This document shows positions 32,601-41,121 of a DNA stretch of 64,000 bases, piece after piece. The stretch is taken from contig NW_026971690.1 of NCBI RefSeq assembly GCF_963678635.1, positions 42,141-106,140 of the forward strand, written 5' to 3'. A program made the translations under genes and the position numbers. Origin of the DNA: Symsagittifera roscoffensis (lineage: Eukaryota; Xenacoelomorpha; Acoela; Convolutidae). The number at the start of each line of letters is the position of its first letter. Positions within the stretch are counted from its first letter, which is position 1. The notes beneath the pieces were generated by a model. That model worked only from the letters and a program-made list of their open reading frames with translations. It was not told where the DNA came from and did no database searches.

Positions 32601-33203
32601 AAAATGCAGACCACAAGATATTTCACCTATAAATATTTTTAGCTTTGTTACCCTAAAAAATGAAAATCTCGATTTTCTAGGATGGCCCTATTACATCTTA
32701 GAAAAATTAACTATCCTATACGCAATGTTTAACTTTCTAGGATTTCTTTTTTCACTTTTAAAAGGAATCTATAACACCTGCGCTATACACACACAAGTAA
32801 ATAGACAAGCAAGTGTAGCACGCATACTGTTTGCAGGATTTTTTGGAATTTTTTCTTCATCAATAAACAAAATTCTTCTAGACGTACAAATAAAAGAATA
32901 TAATACAAAAATAGCGACAAGACAGAACAAGTACGACGAAGAACATAATAACATAGAAGTAACACCTACAGCACCACAGTTGCCACCCCTACCACATAAC
33001 CATCCATTATCCTTATCCCACGTAATTTCCGAAACCTAGCAATAACACATAACCCAAATTTTACACCAAATGTATCGCAAAGTCCCATACAACATGTAAG
33101 GACACATCATTCACAACATGATAATACATATGAACAAATTATAGAACAGCCCCATACCACCGCTTTTCAGTCTCAAAATAATCATTTTTTTAGTTCACGA
33201 TGA
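29622..33203 (+). pseudogene. env: env-like glycoprotein, broken
   Basis: The ATG at 29,622 opens a hydrophobic signal/anchor stretch (about residues 8-23), then a TAG at 29,724. The same frame is open from 29,727 to 32,555. Residues up to about 340 are Pro/Ser/Thr-rich. A Cys-containing ectodomain follows, with 'HYDCEENEQ', 'NHVSQCE', 'GYCDPTTRTQATIVWF' and near the end 'CNKRIPIFYKN'. A frameshift near 32,545, a TAA near 32,587 and a return shift before 33,040 break the C-terminal part. That part has two hydrophobic segments ('MFNFLGFLFSLL', 'ILFAGFFGIF') and a tail ending at TGA 33,201. Cys spacing and motif order recall jingchuvirus-type glycoproteins (inference). Confidence 0.72.
30645..32555 (+). 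CDS. Longest ATG-initiated open part of the env-like gene (636 aa)
   Basis: This is the ectodomain portion counted from its first ATG. That ATG is probably internal and not the true start, because the frame is open 918 bases further upstream. Potential N-glycosylation sites include 'NIT' near residue 26, 'NTT' near 505 and 'NRS' near 570. A hydrophobic segment near residues 83-95 ('ILIFQQIFFLMF') lies just before the Cys-rich part and could be a second signal or membrane segment. It ends at a frameshift before the membrane anchor. Confidence 0.65.
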   Translation: MLQQNSLQLKVEITIKLNYILKHPYPLNPPNITAQSLPPPFITTEVIYKYDRYTKKTIGYITFYNPYSGLSYTCIKILIFQQIFFLMFSDQNTSPSPRTGPQDLLVTHYDCEENEQKTLHKYAINHVSQCETEPQAIETTNVIATLYSKARATTVAGYKITATFSEKKVPCSQVSNGNKNRLDHESFYQSNIERLLHLNPDDCKNELLRLNITRNKNTDRKLVYFQVFADSVHQAEFERYRGHIKLDEKYPYNGAHGRLTYDIHDKHWIPHIGINNPSNCKADTKNIGYQELMFFDWKIQLEIIQLTRDLSDNTMIYQGIRFPCKNDQGYCDPTTRTQATIVWFPEDTCTTFQVAKIHARMIKFHEKYFIESIPYEQVHPSRKQSTNFRNIHNIENKLTRFQIYQETEIACKYRNPLYKTQYSERLVEYEKGFDMTTGKIKFDPYATGHPLNEGTSYIPVNFQKSNGQPGEKLKPHDTRSTRLQELSPMNTTYFGNIHYDIHLDMKLDYTISRIFQEMSLSELETLHQLCELERKQILQSLALAVIKIPYAEYLLSGNRSNFLDYEGNILCFYTCTKKVSPLYVFDDKRCNKRIPIFYKNKVHFVDTLPRRTYFQLIKIYENLPKPQDLQILYTRL

Positions 33204-35195
33204 GCCGACAACTTGGAGCCCTACACCGCTCAAATTCCCACCCAACCAACCTCCACACTCCAATCCCAATAATCCCACTTTTTGCTTTCCCACCACCCAA
33301 TTTCCCAACTATTAATGTATCATCAAGCACGAATTCGGATACTAACTCAGATATTCCAGTTTTTTACTCCATCTCACAACTTAATAACCCTAATACAGAA
33401 ACCCCTGACGAATTTGCAGACTCCGAAACATCTCCATCCAATAATTTTCAAATCAACTCCTCAGTTTTTTCAAAAACCCCCTTTTCAACCAATCCCACCA
33501 AATAATTCACTCCCATCCGTTTCCACTCCTTCTTATGCTTCGCAAGTAACCCCAACCTACTCTCCACTTCATTCCGACCGATCATCTAATAAATCTCCAG
33601 ATACCCCCCAAATTTCCCCAGGAATTTTATCACCCTACAACAACAGTTAATACACCCTAACACCCTCACCATACATCAAAATTCATCCACAATAGAATCC
33701 TCAAACCCACCTACTCCTACACCCTCCTCAGCTTACACTGCATCATTAGCACAATCATCCACATCCACCGAAACTTCTAATAGCAGTAACCGAGCTTATC
33801 GCACTTTTAAAAGGAAATTCTCGAACCATTCATTCCCGACCAAACCAGGAACAGCCTGCGAATATATTAATCATCCACAACACACCAACACGAAAGATGT
33901 TCTAGCAATCACCTTACCCTCATTCCCACAATATACATTAAACACACCTAACGACACTAACGACACACGTAGTTTTGTAGATGAACTTGTTTTAATGCCC
34001 ACACTTCACTGGACAGCATATTACCATTTTATTAATCCCCTTTGCCTGCCACTATCTAGTACTCATGACGACATAGAAAAGAATAAAAATATACTTTATA
34101 GATTCACCGCAACACTAACACCTAGACAATTTACTTATGTAGGATATAAAAATTTACTAAAAACATTCACTGCACCTCGAGCTAACGAATTTCCAATAGA
34201 ATATTACGACCATAATATCATCCGAACTAATCAAGACCAATTTCTAGATGACGATCGCTTCGCTAACCCACAACTAACAGAAAAATTTTTCATCAAAACG
34301 TCATATGTATTCACACTTAATATTTTTGATAGAAAATATGATCACATCATTTCTGAAGCACTAAATGATATTCAAGCTTACGAAAGTTTCAAAGACAAAT
34401 TTCAGTTATTTTCACTAACCTTTCACTTCCTTGCACCACATGAACGCGATTTGCACTGTTCACACGACAATATGTTACGCACTAAACAGACTCATACATA
34501 TACATACTATCGCTTCATACAAAATCATTTTGATTTTTATACTCCATCAAGACAACCACACCATCGTTTTCAGTTTCTTAACTCGAAGTACACTTCACCA
34601 TTTTTTCCTAATTTCACTTATTGCATCAAGGATACTAACCTCCACGGCATCCTCCGCAATTATGACCCAGTAACACAAATGTATATATTTTGTCCCATCA
34701 CGAAGAACTTTAACGCCGAAGAATCCAGACCCTTCCTTATCCCACATGAATTTATCCAGCCTATAGAAATCCCAATATTAGAATTCATTCACAATACTAA
34801 ATATAATCACAAAATATATAACCTCATTCAAAACACATCTTATGAGTTTGCAGTAGGCACCGAAGAACTAAAAACCATTAAAGCACTTCAATTGCTTCGG
34901 CCACTGCTCCAAACTAAAAACATCATTCGCATACTAGCAAAATTACTAACAACATCGGACATGATACACGACATCTTACCACAAGCTTTTTCCCAGACGA
35001 TTAACAGGTAAGTATAATTTAAAAATATTCTTCACTAATAAATTTAAATTAGTACTAACCATTCTTTATTCATGTTTCTTTTACATTTCTAGTCTTCATA
35101 CCCCGATCATCTGCAAAAAACGGAAAAGAAAAATAAAAATTAAACTTGTTAAAATTTTTCTAAACTTCAATAATATTTTGCACAAAATAATATAA
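33200..35195 (+). pseudogene. ORF6, uncharacterised two-exon gene downstream of env
   Basis: The ATG at 33,200 overlaps the env stop (ATGA). Residues 1-260 are Ser/Thr/Pro-rich with two compensating frameshifts (about 33,490 and 33,640). From 33,660 one frame is open to an AACAG|GTAAGT donor, and its ATG-started part 33,995-35,011 is 338 codons. This part looks globular, with many Phe/Tyr/His, and contains 'FTYCIKDTNLHG', which is kept in the relic at about 50,000. Splicing out 35,008-35,092 adds about 34 residues with a basic KKRKRKIKIK stretch and stops at TAA 35,193. There is no known domain. A role in entry, regulation or nuclear export cannot be told apart. Confidence 0.6.
35008..35092 (+). 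other. Spliceosomal intron of ORF6 (85 nt)
   Basis: Donor GTAAGT at 35,008, branch-site-like TACTAAC at 35,053-35,059, and a pyrimidine-rich tract ending TTTCTAG at 35,092. Splicing joins codon phase 1 (AG + T = Ser) and extends the frame. The relic at 50,370-50,470 has a decayed GTAAAT...TCTTTTAG at the corresponding place. Confidence 0.72.
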
Positions 35196-36605
35196 TAAAA
35201 TTCATACCAAATGAAGTAAATTAATTTATAAATTGTTTCCTCATGAAGCAGTAAATTTAATTACGATGAAAATTTATAACTTAAAATTTTCCCAAAAAAG
35301 CAGTAAATTTGAAATTCTATGTAATAAATTGATAAAATGAAAATGCAGTACTAACCTTTTGATATTTTCATTCACTCGCACAAGAATTTTATCCAAACTC
35401 GCACAGCTCGCTCACGAAGAATTGCTTAAATAATGATTTTGAGTTTCAAGTTTTAACACTCAACAACTCTAACACGCGATAACAAGTTTCAAACTTTTCT
35501 TTAACCCGGTTGGAAAGGAATTATATACTAAACCAAACTTACCAACGCAGCTTACTAAACACCACAAATCATAAAATAACAGCATGACTAAGAAAAGAAA
35601 ATCAACGGTACCCAAACCGGATTAACCCAGTTTAAAACTGGATAATTTATTCTTTTAAAGACTATTATAAAGTCTAAGAAAGAAATAATAAAACACAAAA
35701 AAGTCGCAAGACAAACACATACCAAAAACAATTTGATTTTTGAAAAAAAGACACAACCAAAGAAACATAAGAAAGACCAACATAAACCCAACATAAAACG
35801 TTATCACATAACAGGACCTATCAAAGAAACAGCACGAAATCATACTCCCACTCCTGGCCTAACCCACAAGAGAGGACGTCCTGAGCATGCTCTATAGCCG
35901 GCCTAACCCACCGCGCTACATCCACGCTTTGTGACCACACTTCTATTTTTAATAAGATGTACTCAAGGGTGAGTAACTCTTCAAAATAACCGAACTAAAC
36001 AAAATGCTTTTGTGAAAACAACTAACTAAATTCATGATTAAAAAACCGAACTAATAAAATTTTATAAAATGTAAATTATACCTTGCAGTATATAGATCAA
36101 CACACAACAACAAAGACGAAAGTCCAAAGACAAAATGATTCCATCACACTCGAACAAGAATGGCTAACCATAACCGATAAGCCGTCCACAATCACAAATC
36201 AAAGGATTTAGAGTACGACTTGACTTCGCAGAAAAGGACTTCATTGAACTAGACCAATGACCACCTCGATGTTCAAGTATACGTGCAGATCCGAGTTACG
36301 AGGCATCCCTTCCACACACGATCTCTATGCCATTCCCAGACGAGGTTGAACACAAAACAAGTTCTCTACATAATACAGAAAAACCCGTCATAGCAAACCA
36401 TTTTGAAATCAGATTGATTTCATTGGGGAACCCAGTCGTTGTCACAAGACGACACAACGATTGATGTTCCTAACTCCAGCGTCCTGGAACTTCTTTAACA
36501 AGAGGAACCGGACAAGAATATGATGTTCGCCAAATACCAACGTTCATCATCCATCCTTTGAATTGCAGAAAGATAATTCTAAAAACTCTGTAAAACCCGG
36601 ATGGG
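35196..36605 (+). other. Long 3' non-coding region of the element
   Basis: 1.4 kb without coding sense between ORF6 and the 3' LTR. GCAGTAAATTT-like motifs recur at 35,250-35,310. The region around 35,878-35,960 (GTCCTGAGCATGCTCTAT...) is conserved in the relic at 51,040-51,130. The bases just before the LTR (CCCGGATGGG) make only a weak polypurine tract. Minus-strand frames here are AT-composition shadows. Confidence 0.55.
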
Positions 36606-37015
36606 TGGAACCTGATCTAAACTATGTTTTATAATTGGATAAATTGGATATTTTACCACAGTAAAGTATTTAATATTAACCAATCAGAATCCATCTATCT
36701 AACAACCCACTTATTTGTAAGTGCTGAAATTACTTGTAATTTCAGCACCAGAGAGATTTGAATTTAACTTAGAAATTAGTTGCCTCTCCAAGAGAACTTC
36801 AGCAGCCGCAATAAACCAGTATACCCTAGATCTATTGAGCCTAGCAGAGACTAGTTAAACACCCTGAGACTAGAAAGTATAAGAGTAAGATTAGGATCGG
36901 TATTAGACTAAGAAGTTGCACGAATCTATCCGGCCGAAAATAAGATAGCGTGACGAGCAGACGGTGTACCCTATCCGAAATTACTCTATGAGTTAACCAC
37001 GTTGGTTATAACTCA
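36606..37015 (+). repeat. 3' LTR
   Basis: 410 bp, TGGAACCTGA to TATAACTCA, aligned without gaps to 14,101-14,510. AATAAA at 36,810-36,815 is the likely polyadenylation signal for element transcripts. It is followed by the TTTG target-site duplication. Confidence 0.95.
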
Positions 37016-37019
37016 TTTG
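37016..37019. other. Target-site duplication TTTG (right)
   Basis: Matches 14,097-14,100. Together they fix both ends of the insertion. Confidence 0.8.
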
Positions 37020-37590
37020 ATTCATCCAATTTTCAGGTAGTTACAGCAAAATTAACAGAATAGACTTACAGCCATATATCAAGCACCTACACTGAGCTCT
37101 TCGAGTCTTCATCGTTTGATATTATGTACCTGTCATGTTCTTGTACTGGCTCTTGATCCATAAGCTTTTTTTGGTTTTAAATAAGCTTTCAATAAGTCTT
37201 CTTGATCCATAAGTCTTCAACTCTTATCAGCTCCTGGCCCTAAATGTCCTTGTGCCGGTTTGTTTTGTTCATAGGGAAGCAAACAAGGTGTATGGAGTCA
37301 TCAACAGCTTCATAACTGGTTAGCCATCCCTATTTACGCTTTTTTAGTTCCACAAAATTAGTGTCTGTCTTCAATGATCTATACTTCGGAGAATTTTCCA
37401 GTTTTTTTTAGCTTTCCGAGAAAAACTCTCGCGCTTCGAGACTTCTTATGATTTTTAAGACCAATAGATAACTTGTATTAATGAAAATCAGTTGACAGCA
37501 CCCGTGATTTTTAGATCTTTTTCCAATTTTGATTTTGCAAACAAAACACAATGAAAAAATTGACTCAGATATTTTTGTCCATGTGGTGAT
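37020..37590. other. No supported feature
   Basis: AT-rich sequence with a short direct duplication (TCTTGATCCATAAG at 37,151-37,164 and 37,199-37,212). No coding block was found. Confidence 0.4.
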
Positions 37591-37593
37591 TAT

Positions 37594-38040
37594 TGTTCCG
37601 ACTTTCGATACGAAAGTAACGGAATATTTGTGCTCGGGGTGGGTTTTTTTTCTTCAGACAAATTTCGACTTTTTAACTAGCCATTTTTGACGGAATTTTT
37701 TTATATCATTCAAAAGGTATTGTTGTCCTGAGCTTAAATTTGAAAAGATATTTCACCTGTGATCATTTTTCGTAGAGTTATGAGGGTTTAAAGATTGCCA
37801 TTTTGGCCATTTTGACATTTTGACCAATTTGGGACAATTAACGCGCGATATAATTCGCGCTATTAACGCGTAAGCGGAGATTTAATCAGTCTTATAAATC
37901 GTTCCAAATTGGTTGAACGAAGCTTATTTGCCATAATTGATTTGTTACAAGGAACGAAATCTCTCTTTTTGTACTTTATATGGCGTGTGGGGGATGATTT
38001 TCACAAAAAATTTTTTTCATTTTATTTTATTTCATTTAAT
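37594..38040 (+). repeat. Interspersed repeat R1, left arm of a long inverted pair
   Basis: This sequence runs from TGTTCCGACTTTCGATACG to the GGCGTGTGGGGGATGATTTTCA stretch. It is found reverse-complemented at 41,330-41,714 and in direct orientation at 51,826-52,190, with weaker copies at 55,440-55,660 and 55,800-55,960. A common core contains GGGACAATTAACGCGCGATATAATTCGCG. It is non-coding and of unknown class; the two arms could be long terminal inverted repeats of a ~4.1-kb unit. Confidence 0.75.
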
Positions 38041-38800
38041 TTTTTTAGGCTTTTACTGCTGCTCCATAAACCTTAAAATGCAGTCGGAACATTCAGGGCT
38101 TCGCCCTGATACGAGCAGTCTTGTTTCACTTTAAGTTCTCACAGTTTTCTTGACAAATCGTTTTTCAATCCAAAACTTTTCACTGAAGAGCAGGAATAGA
38201 GTTGGTCGCTTTTGGATCAGACATCTTCAGGTCTTGATAAGACATATTCATGTCTGGAAAAGTTTTATGGTACAATTTTTTCACCTTTATTACGACTTTT
38301 TTTGGCTATTATTGAACTGAACTAAGCAGTTCAGCTCTAAAAAATTTGATAAAATCGTGCCTCTCAATACTTCTGTTTTGTTTTATAGGAGGCTTGATCC
38401 AGTCCTGAACAAGGCCTGAACCATGAACCATGCTTGCTAGCCCCATGTGTGATCAGTTCTGGTTCTGGTCATGCGCAGTCCTGGATTGTGAAGAGTTCCT
38501 TTTCAGTCTCAGAACTGAGACAAAGCTGCTAATGTTCAAACGAAACCTGGATCATATAGGCACAAAGTCTGAAAAAGGTGAGCTTTCAAGCAGAATATAT
38601 CTTATTTTTGAGTTTTTGCAAAGTACGGGTTAGTTCATAAAAAGATTTATCCCAGTGACTGCTAGCACAAAAACTCTTTTAATTGAATCTGAACTATATA
38701 TTTACTATTTGCTGTAGATTGGTTATCATTTTGTGTTACTCATTATCTAGACCTCATCTGATGCGCTAACAAAAAGAGACTTTGAGACGTAAGATGACTA

Positions 38801-38976
38801 AATTGATCACGGATAAATGACGAACACATATACATGGCCAGAAGAAAACATCCATTGGTAGTTTTCATGTTTCTAGTCTTAAAAGTTATCAAGCGGGCGA
38901 ACAGATTGTTTTTCTGTGATCATGGCCGCTGTCAATGCGAGTAAAGCAATCCCTGAACAAAGACCACTAAAAACGT
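38801..38976 (+). repeat. Direct repeat flanking a TIR element, left copy
   Basis: About 170 bases (ATTGATCACGGATAAATGA ... GACCACTAAAAACG) that recur at 39,653-39,818 on the other side of the TIR element. They share CATCCATTGGTAGTTTTC and GTCAATGCGAGTAAAG and have diverged by roughly 15-20% by eye. Confidence 0.7.
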
Positions 38977-39030
38977 GAAGACCTATTAAAAAGCCCATTT
39001 ATGTACATTGAAAACTCATGAGAGATGCTA

Positions 39031-39642
39031 TTACGAGGCCAAACTGTGCATTTTGTGAATTGTAAGTGGATTCCGCAACAGGTGAAAATCAAATTTGTCA
39101 CGGAATCAGCAACATTGCTATTTTTTTTTTATCTTCTCTGCTGTTTTGAATTCCACGGACACGTAGCTAAAATACTGTCTTGCTCAAAATCGCTCCAAAA
39201 ACAGGCAACTTCATGTGTGGAATCCGGAACCAGTTTGTGGAATCCATAAACAAATAATGATATTTGAGGTTAGTAAATTAAGCTGTCGCGGAATCCGCAA
39301 CTGTAAGTGGAATCCGCAAATTGTAATCGGAATCCGCAATTTGTAAGCAGATTCCGCAAATTGTAAGCAGAAACCGCAAATTGTAAGTGGAATCCGCAGA
39401 AATTTACGGAATTCACTTACATTTGCAAAATCCGCTAAAATTTACGGAATCCGGAACAACTATTTACATTCGCTCGTTGCCGACAAAATTTACGTTCCAG
39501 GCATTTGTACGTGGAATCCACTGAAATTTTGTGAGTGGAATCCGCTTACATTTTGAAACATGTTCTAAAACTTGTCTGTGGAACCCAGGAACATACACAC
39601 ACAAAATTGTGCGCCTATCCAGTACACAGTTTGGCCTCGTAA
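39031..39642. mobile_element. Non-autonomous TIR element (MITE-B), 612 bp, TGCTA target duplication
   Basis: Begins TTACGAGGCCAAACTGTG and ends with its inverted copy CACAGTTTGGCCTCGTAA. The flanks 39,026-39,030 and 39,643-39,647 are both TGCTA. The interior has five consecutive 20-bp units at 39,301-39,400 and similar looser units on both sides; it has no transposase frame. A shorter relative lies at 61,838-62,033. The superfamily is not assigned. Insertion between the two halves of a direct repeat is noted separately. Confidence 0.82.
39301..39400 (+). repeat. 20-bp minisatellite, five units, inside MITE-B
   Basis: Units TTGTAAGTGGAATCCGCAAA with one to five changes each, exactly 20 bp apart. 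Inverted versions (GAATTCACTTACATTTGC) lie just to the right. Confidence 0.85.
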
Positions 39643-39652
39643 TGCTAATTAG

Positions 39653-39818
39653 ATTGATCGCGAATAAATGACTTATACCAGACGAGAGCATCCATTGGTA
39701 GTTTTCCTGTTTCTGGTCTTAAAATAATCCAGCGAACGAACAGATAACTTTCCCGCGCCATGGCCGATGTCAATGCGAGTAAAGTACTCCCAGATTAAAT
39801 ACCACTAAAAACGATTGG
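39653..39818 (+). repeat. Direct repeat flanking a TIR element, right copy
   Basis: Partner of 38,801-38,976. Confidence 0.7.
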
Positions 39819-39819
39819 A

Positions 39820-41100
39820 ATTTCATAAAATGATTGAAGTGATGCTGCTCCGCCTGTAGAACCAATGTTGGTATGCTAGTCCACTTCAGTAGAACAAGAG
39901 ACGGATCTTAACGAGGATAGAAGCCCGAGTCGAGATTTTCCGCCCATCTTCAATCAAGATTCGAATGGTTTTTTAGACAATAACGCCCAAAACTTTGCTG
40001 TAGACTGAGCGTTTAAACGATTTTTGATCTTTTTTTTAAATGAAAAAACTGAGAGATTTTTGATTGACTTTTTAAGAACGTGATCAAACTGCATTTTTTT
40101 CGGGTCCTACAATATTATGGATTAGTTTTTCTGAATTATTTTGAAAAACCGCCCCACCTTCCTTGAGAAGATCATAGATTAGAGTCACCCCTTTTTCTAG
40201 TACACCAATATATTGAACATCCGAGGTTTTTTTGGTTCTTTTTGTTGCCCAAGATTTTTCCACTCCACTCAAGCCTTTGTTTTTGAATTTCTTTGTTCCG
40301 CTCTCATCAATCTATTTTTATCCTTGGAAAATTCCCGTTTTTTATCAGATACATCTCATTGACACTTTATTTCGATTTAATTACATAATTTCACTTCATT
40401 CCATCCCACATATTTATCAAATGAACTTTTTCTGATATCTACATTTTATCTGCGTGCAATTAAACTAAAACTGCGAGTTTTTTCGAGTCAATGCTTTGAT
40501 ATTCCTGATAAATGCATTTCTATTTCTTCACATTTGTCTTTAACAGCAACACATTCTCTTCGTTTTTAATTCTCTGGACATTGGAGCCAGATGGCTTGCC
40601 TCTGGCGATTTTTCATCGAAAACGGTTTCGATATGAGTTATTGTAAGAAAAACATCTCGTCTAGTCTAAACTTTACCGAGCTTAATTTGCATGTATATGT
40701 TCTGAGTCACACAAGAGTCTTAGATCTAAACAACAAGAATTTTTTGAAAACCGTTCCGAAAAAAATCAGATACTTGCAATATCAAATTCAAAACGCTGCA
40801 AGTTTATGGTTTTTAAAATCGTATATGGACCAAAAGCGCAAAATTTTATCTCCAGTAAAACCTTCAAATTCTGTAGCGTTTTCATGAAAAGTTGGCCGGT
40901 CGCGTATTGTAAATTGAAGTTTGCTTGCTTGAGATGGTGAAAATAAAACGCTTTAATTGTAGGTAAAAGACTGTTAATCAACCCATTAAATGACTGTATT
41001 TGTCAAAAAGAAATATATTTGCGCACTTTGATCATTAAATCACTCAACATTTGACGCAAGCTTTACCCAAAAACTACATACAAAAAGCTGCTAAAAGCGA
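39820..41100. other. No firm feature; repeat and an unplaced 98-codon frame
   Basis: 39,925-40,010 is the inverted partner of the 7,180-7,300 repeat. The frame 40,591-40,887 starts with ATG and has a mixed composition that could be coding ('MACLWRFFIENGFDMSYC...'), but shows no domain and no splice support that I trust. Confidence 0.35.
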
Positions 41101-41121
41101 ATGACCTATAAAACTTTCAGT

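Larger units (their letters stand above)
14101..37015 (+). mobile_element. Giant env-bearing Ty3/gypsy-type LTR retrotransposon, 22.9 kb
   Basis: The element has paired 410-bp LTRs, a TTTG TSD, and the gene order gag-PR-RT-RNase H-IN-env, which with the GPY/F-containing integrase points to Ty3/gypsy. The 22,915-bp length is well above the usual 5-12 kb. It is explained partly by a tandem duplication of RT-RH-IN (about 4.54 kb) and partly by extra genes (ORF1, ORF2, ORF6) and long non-coding spacers. The LTRs differ at 9 of 410 positions by my count, so this is a fairly old insertion. Stops and frameshifts occur in gag, pol and env, so this copy looks unable to move by itself. Confidence 0.92.

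Noticed and set aside
39301-39400. Regular 20-bp repeats as a CRISPR-like array
   Set aside because: There are no spacers; the units are contiguous and lie inside a TIR element in a eukaryotic genome.
40591-40887. 98-codon frame as a host gene
   Set aside because: No domain, no credible splice partners, and it lies between repeat arms; kept only as a remark.
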